Source: an uncultured Marinilabiliaceae bacterium (lineage in GTDB: Bacteria; Bacteroidota; Bacteroidia; Bacteroidales; Marinilabiliaceae). Taken from it: DNA of 16,801 nucleotides. The stretch covers positions 1 through 16,801 of the forward strand of contig CAJONN010000015.1 of NCBI GenBank assembly GCA_905235955.1. The letters are read 5' to 3'. Positions within the stretch are counted from its first letter, which is position 1. Every line of letters begins with the position of its first letter. The notes under the pieces were generated by a model. That model was not told the DNA's origin and searched no databases. It saw nothing but the letters and a program-made list of their open reading frames with translations. Shown here in pieces: positions 15,018 to 16,801 of the stretch. Made by a program: the position numbers and the translations under genes.

Positions 15018-16622
15018 ATGCGCATTATTCATCTATATATCTATGTATCAATGCGCTATCTCTATACCAACATCAATCAAGTCGTCAATCTCATCTCCAG
15101 TGCTGCCTCATGTGGCAAGCCATTCCTCTTTGCCTTCAACTTTGAACTCACCGAGGCTCTTTTCATTCCCAGTCCGCTCAGTCAGTCAGATGTGCTATTT
15201 TCTACACCACTTGGTGCAAACTCGTTGCCACAACCGCCCATAAGCAATACTCAGATAGTGCCACAACCAATATCTTTTGAGCACTACAAGAAAATGTTCG
15301 ATGTTGTGATGAGCAATCTCAAGCGAGGCAATTCGTTTCTGACCAATTTAGCCATTCGTACACCCATACACTCAAATGCGTCATTACGAGATATTTATGC
15401 TCAATCAGTTGCACCATATCAGCTCTACATTCCAAACAGAATGGTATGTTTTTCGCCCGAAAGATTTGTGCATATCAGTGCCGATGGCATCATCTCAACT
15501 CATCCGATGAAGGGCACAATCGACGCCTCCATTCCCAATGCTGAATGCATAATCTTAGCCGACAGAAAAGAATCTGCCGAACATGCTACCGTAGTCGATT
15601 TGTTGCGCAACGATTTGAGTATCAGTGCATCGCATGTGTGTGTAGAGCATTATCGTTATATATCACAGATAGAAACTTCAGTGGGGAAAATATTGCAAGT
15701 GAGTAGCAAGATAAAAGGAGAGTTGCCTACTGATTGGAGGCAGCACTTAGGGCAAATCATCACCTCAATGCTTCCGGCTGGCAGCGTTTCAGGAGCCCCC
15801 AAATGTGCTACAGCCAACATTATTAGCCTTGCAGAGCAGCATCCACGAGGTTTCTATACCGGCGTGTTTGGTTATTTCGACGGAAAAGAGTTGGATAGTG
15901 GCGTGATAATACGCTACATAGAGGCAAGTGGCAATAAGTTCTATTTTCGTAGCGGAGGCGGCGTGACAGCCCAAAGCGATGCTCGCAAAGAGTACAACGA
16001 AGTGCTACAAAAAATATATTTGCCCAAGAGTAAACCTCTTTTCTCTGATGTTATATGCATAGAAAATGGGCAGTTGCAGCATCTCGCCTACCATCAGGCA
16101 CGTGTCGACCGCACTACATCGCACTTCTTTGGCTCGCACATCAATCTTGCCAATGCCATAGTTGTGCCGCCCGAAGCTCGTAGTGGTGTAGTGCGTTGCC
16201 GTATAGAGTACGACGATGATATCCGCAAGATAGAATTTGCTCCATATCATGCCAAAGAAATTCGCACTTGTGCCATAGTACACGATGATACTATTGACTT
16301 CTCCTACAAATATGCCAATCGTACTCGCCTCAACGCCCTCAAACAACGTGCTGCCACCGACGATGTCATAATAATAAAAAAGGGTATGGTTACCGACAGT
16401 TCATTTTGCAACCTCGTTTTTGCCAATGCGCAAGGTCAACTATTCACACCTGCTCATTCGCTTCTGCGTGGCACGTGCATAACACGCCTTGTGCAGAGTG
16501 GCATAGTATCTGAAATGGCAATAACAGAAGCGATGCTAAGTTCGTTTGTTTCAGTGCGTTTTGTAAATGCCATGCGCAGTTTGGAACTTCCAGCACTTAA
16601 TGTTGAAGATGTGAGGCGGTAG
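15018..16622 (+). CDS. pabB: Fused aminodeoxychorismate synthase component I and aminodeoxychorismate lyase (PabB-PabC)
   Basis: The two domains make 4-aminobenzoate for folate from chorismate: PabB forms 4-amino-4-deoxychorismate and PabC eliminates pyruvate. The first about 335 residues are PabB-like: MKGT with Lys165 (the lysine typical of PabB, unlike anthranilate synthase), VVDLLRNDLS, PAGSVSGAPK and GFYTGVFGYFDG. The tail-off DARKEYNEVLQK marks the end of the chorismate-binding fold. The last about 190 residues are a class IV aminotransferase-like lyase with probable PLP lysine Lys431 in KYANR and the cofactor stretch VTDSSFCNLVF. One uninterrupted frame covers both. Start: ATG 15018 (AAGGG 10-14 nt upstream) is used; ATG 15051 is equally possible and closer to family N-termini. 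TTG 14994 is unlikely. The glutaminase subunit PabA is not in the window. Confidence 0.93.
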   Translation: MRIIHLYIYVSMRYLYTNINQVVNLISSAASCGKPFLFAFNFELTEALFIPSPLSQSDVLFSTPLGANSLPQPPISNTQIVPQPISFEHYKKMFDVVMSNLKRGNSFLTNLAIRTPIHSNASLRDIYAQSVAPYQLYIPNRMVCFSPERFVHISADGIISTHPMKGTIDASIPNAECIILADRKESAEHATVVDLLRNDLSISASHVCVEHYRYISQIETSVGKILQVSSKIKGELPTDWRQHLGQIITSMLPAGSVSGAPKCATANIISLAEQHPRGFYTGVFGYFDGKELDSGVIIRYIEASGNKFYFRSGGGVTAQSDARKEYNEVLQKIYLPKSKPLFSDVICIENGQLQHLAYHQARVDRTTSHFFGSHINLANAIVVPPEARSGVVRCRIEYDDDIRKIEFAPYHAKEIRTCAIVHDDTIDFSYKYANRTRLNALKQRAATDDVIIIKKGMVTDSSFCNLVFANAQGQLFTPAHSLLRGTCITRLVQSGIVSEMAITEAMLSSFVSVRFVNAMRSLELPALNVEDVRR

Positions 16623-16638
16623 GAATATTGACAAATTA

Positions 16639-16801
16639 CTTACTCAAGTTTCGCAAGTGAAAAACGCACAGAAAATAAGAATGGGCGAAGGGGGATATAA
16701 CAACCAAATTGCTTCCAACAATAAGCACGAAACCCGATTTTCACCTCGCGGTTGTCGCCTTTGGCACGGAGCGTAAAGAAAATTATCGTAGCGAAGCGTT
16801 A
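16639..16801 (-). repeat. Long intergenic repeat, inverted copy running off the window
   Basis: 16639-16679 (CTTACTCAAGTTTCGCAAGT onward, ending CACAGAAAATAAG) is the reverse complement of about 2092-2131 with only a few changes. The following GGGCGAAGGGGG is a degraded form of that element's hairpin arm. 16705-16729 is identical over 25 nt to 6070-6094, and similarity continues to about 16748. CGGTTGTCGCCTTTGG (about 16748-16763) resembles the inverse of 1892-1911. The blocks are thus shuffled compared with the other copies. No gene is seen in 16623-16801. Confidence 0.7.

Noticed and set aside
14921..15145. 74-codon plus-strand open frame at the pabBC 5' end
   Set aside because: It covers the pabBC promoter and overlaps the PabB N-terminus in another frame, with no conserved features.
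15018..16622. Anthranilate synthase (TrpE) instead of PabB
   Set aside because: The motif is MKGT with Lys at the position typical of PabB, the partner domain is an aminodeoxychorismate-lyase fold, and folC is the neighbour rather than trp genes.

Overview
The window reads as chromosomal DNA of a Bacteroidetes bacterium, most likely order Bacteroidales. Promoters follow the Bacteroidetes TAnnTTTG -7 pattern and start codons are preceded by A-rich leaders rather than clear Shine-Dalgarno sites. The genes are the large single-chain PurL, an archaeal-type ProRS, GpmI and a CBS-tailed ClC protein. I cannot assign a genus. There is no phage, plasmid, transposase, CRISPR array, rRNA or tRNA gene in view; it is mainly a housekeeping region.

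Layout. 1-280: possible tail of an unidentified plus-strand gene, a hairpin repeat, and the guaA terminator. 281-1825 (minus): guaA, GMP synthase. 1826-2350: divergent guaA/purL region, largely filled by a composite palindromic repeat. 2351-6049 (plus): purL. 6050-6288: another repeat copy, the purL terminator and the bcp promoter. 6289-6756 (plus): bcp peroxiredoxin, convergent with the minus-strand pair clc-like (7675-9465) and panB (6817-7638), with a shared bidirectional terminator between them. 9466-9647: divergent promoter region. 9648-12710 (plus): proS and gpmI, likely co-transcribed, closed by a strong terminator. 12855-13505: LuxR/NarL-type regulator with a degenerate receiver. 13590-14915: folC. 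15018-16622: pabB-pabC fusion. 16623-16801: another repeat copy running off the edge.

How the genes fit together. guaA and purL are purine biosynthesis. folC and the PabB-PabC fusion supply folate, whose one-carbon units feed purine synthesis, and panB is the one-carbon (methylene-THF-dependent) entry to pantothenate/CoA. This shared metabolic theme is an inference from gene functions. guaA, folC and pabBC share an almost identical -7 promoter core. The regulator directly upstream of folC has lost the residues needed for phosphorylation, so it probably does not work as an ordinary phospho-switch.

The most unusual structure is a modular intergenic repeat family. At least eight copies of a 16-nt core (ACTTGYGAAACTTGAG type) occur in both orientations, only between genes. 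Some are arranged as terminal inverted repeats around nested GC-rich hairpins, and some are joined to longer conserved blocks. I found no clearly new multi-gene system; the repeat family, the degenerate regulator and the PabB-PabC fusion are the items worth follow-up.
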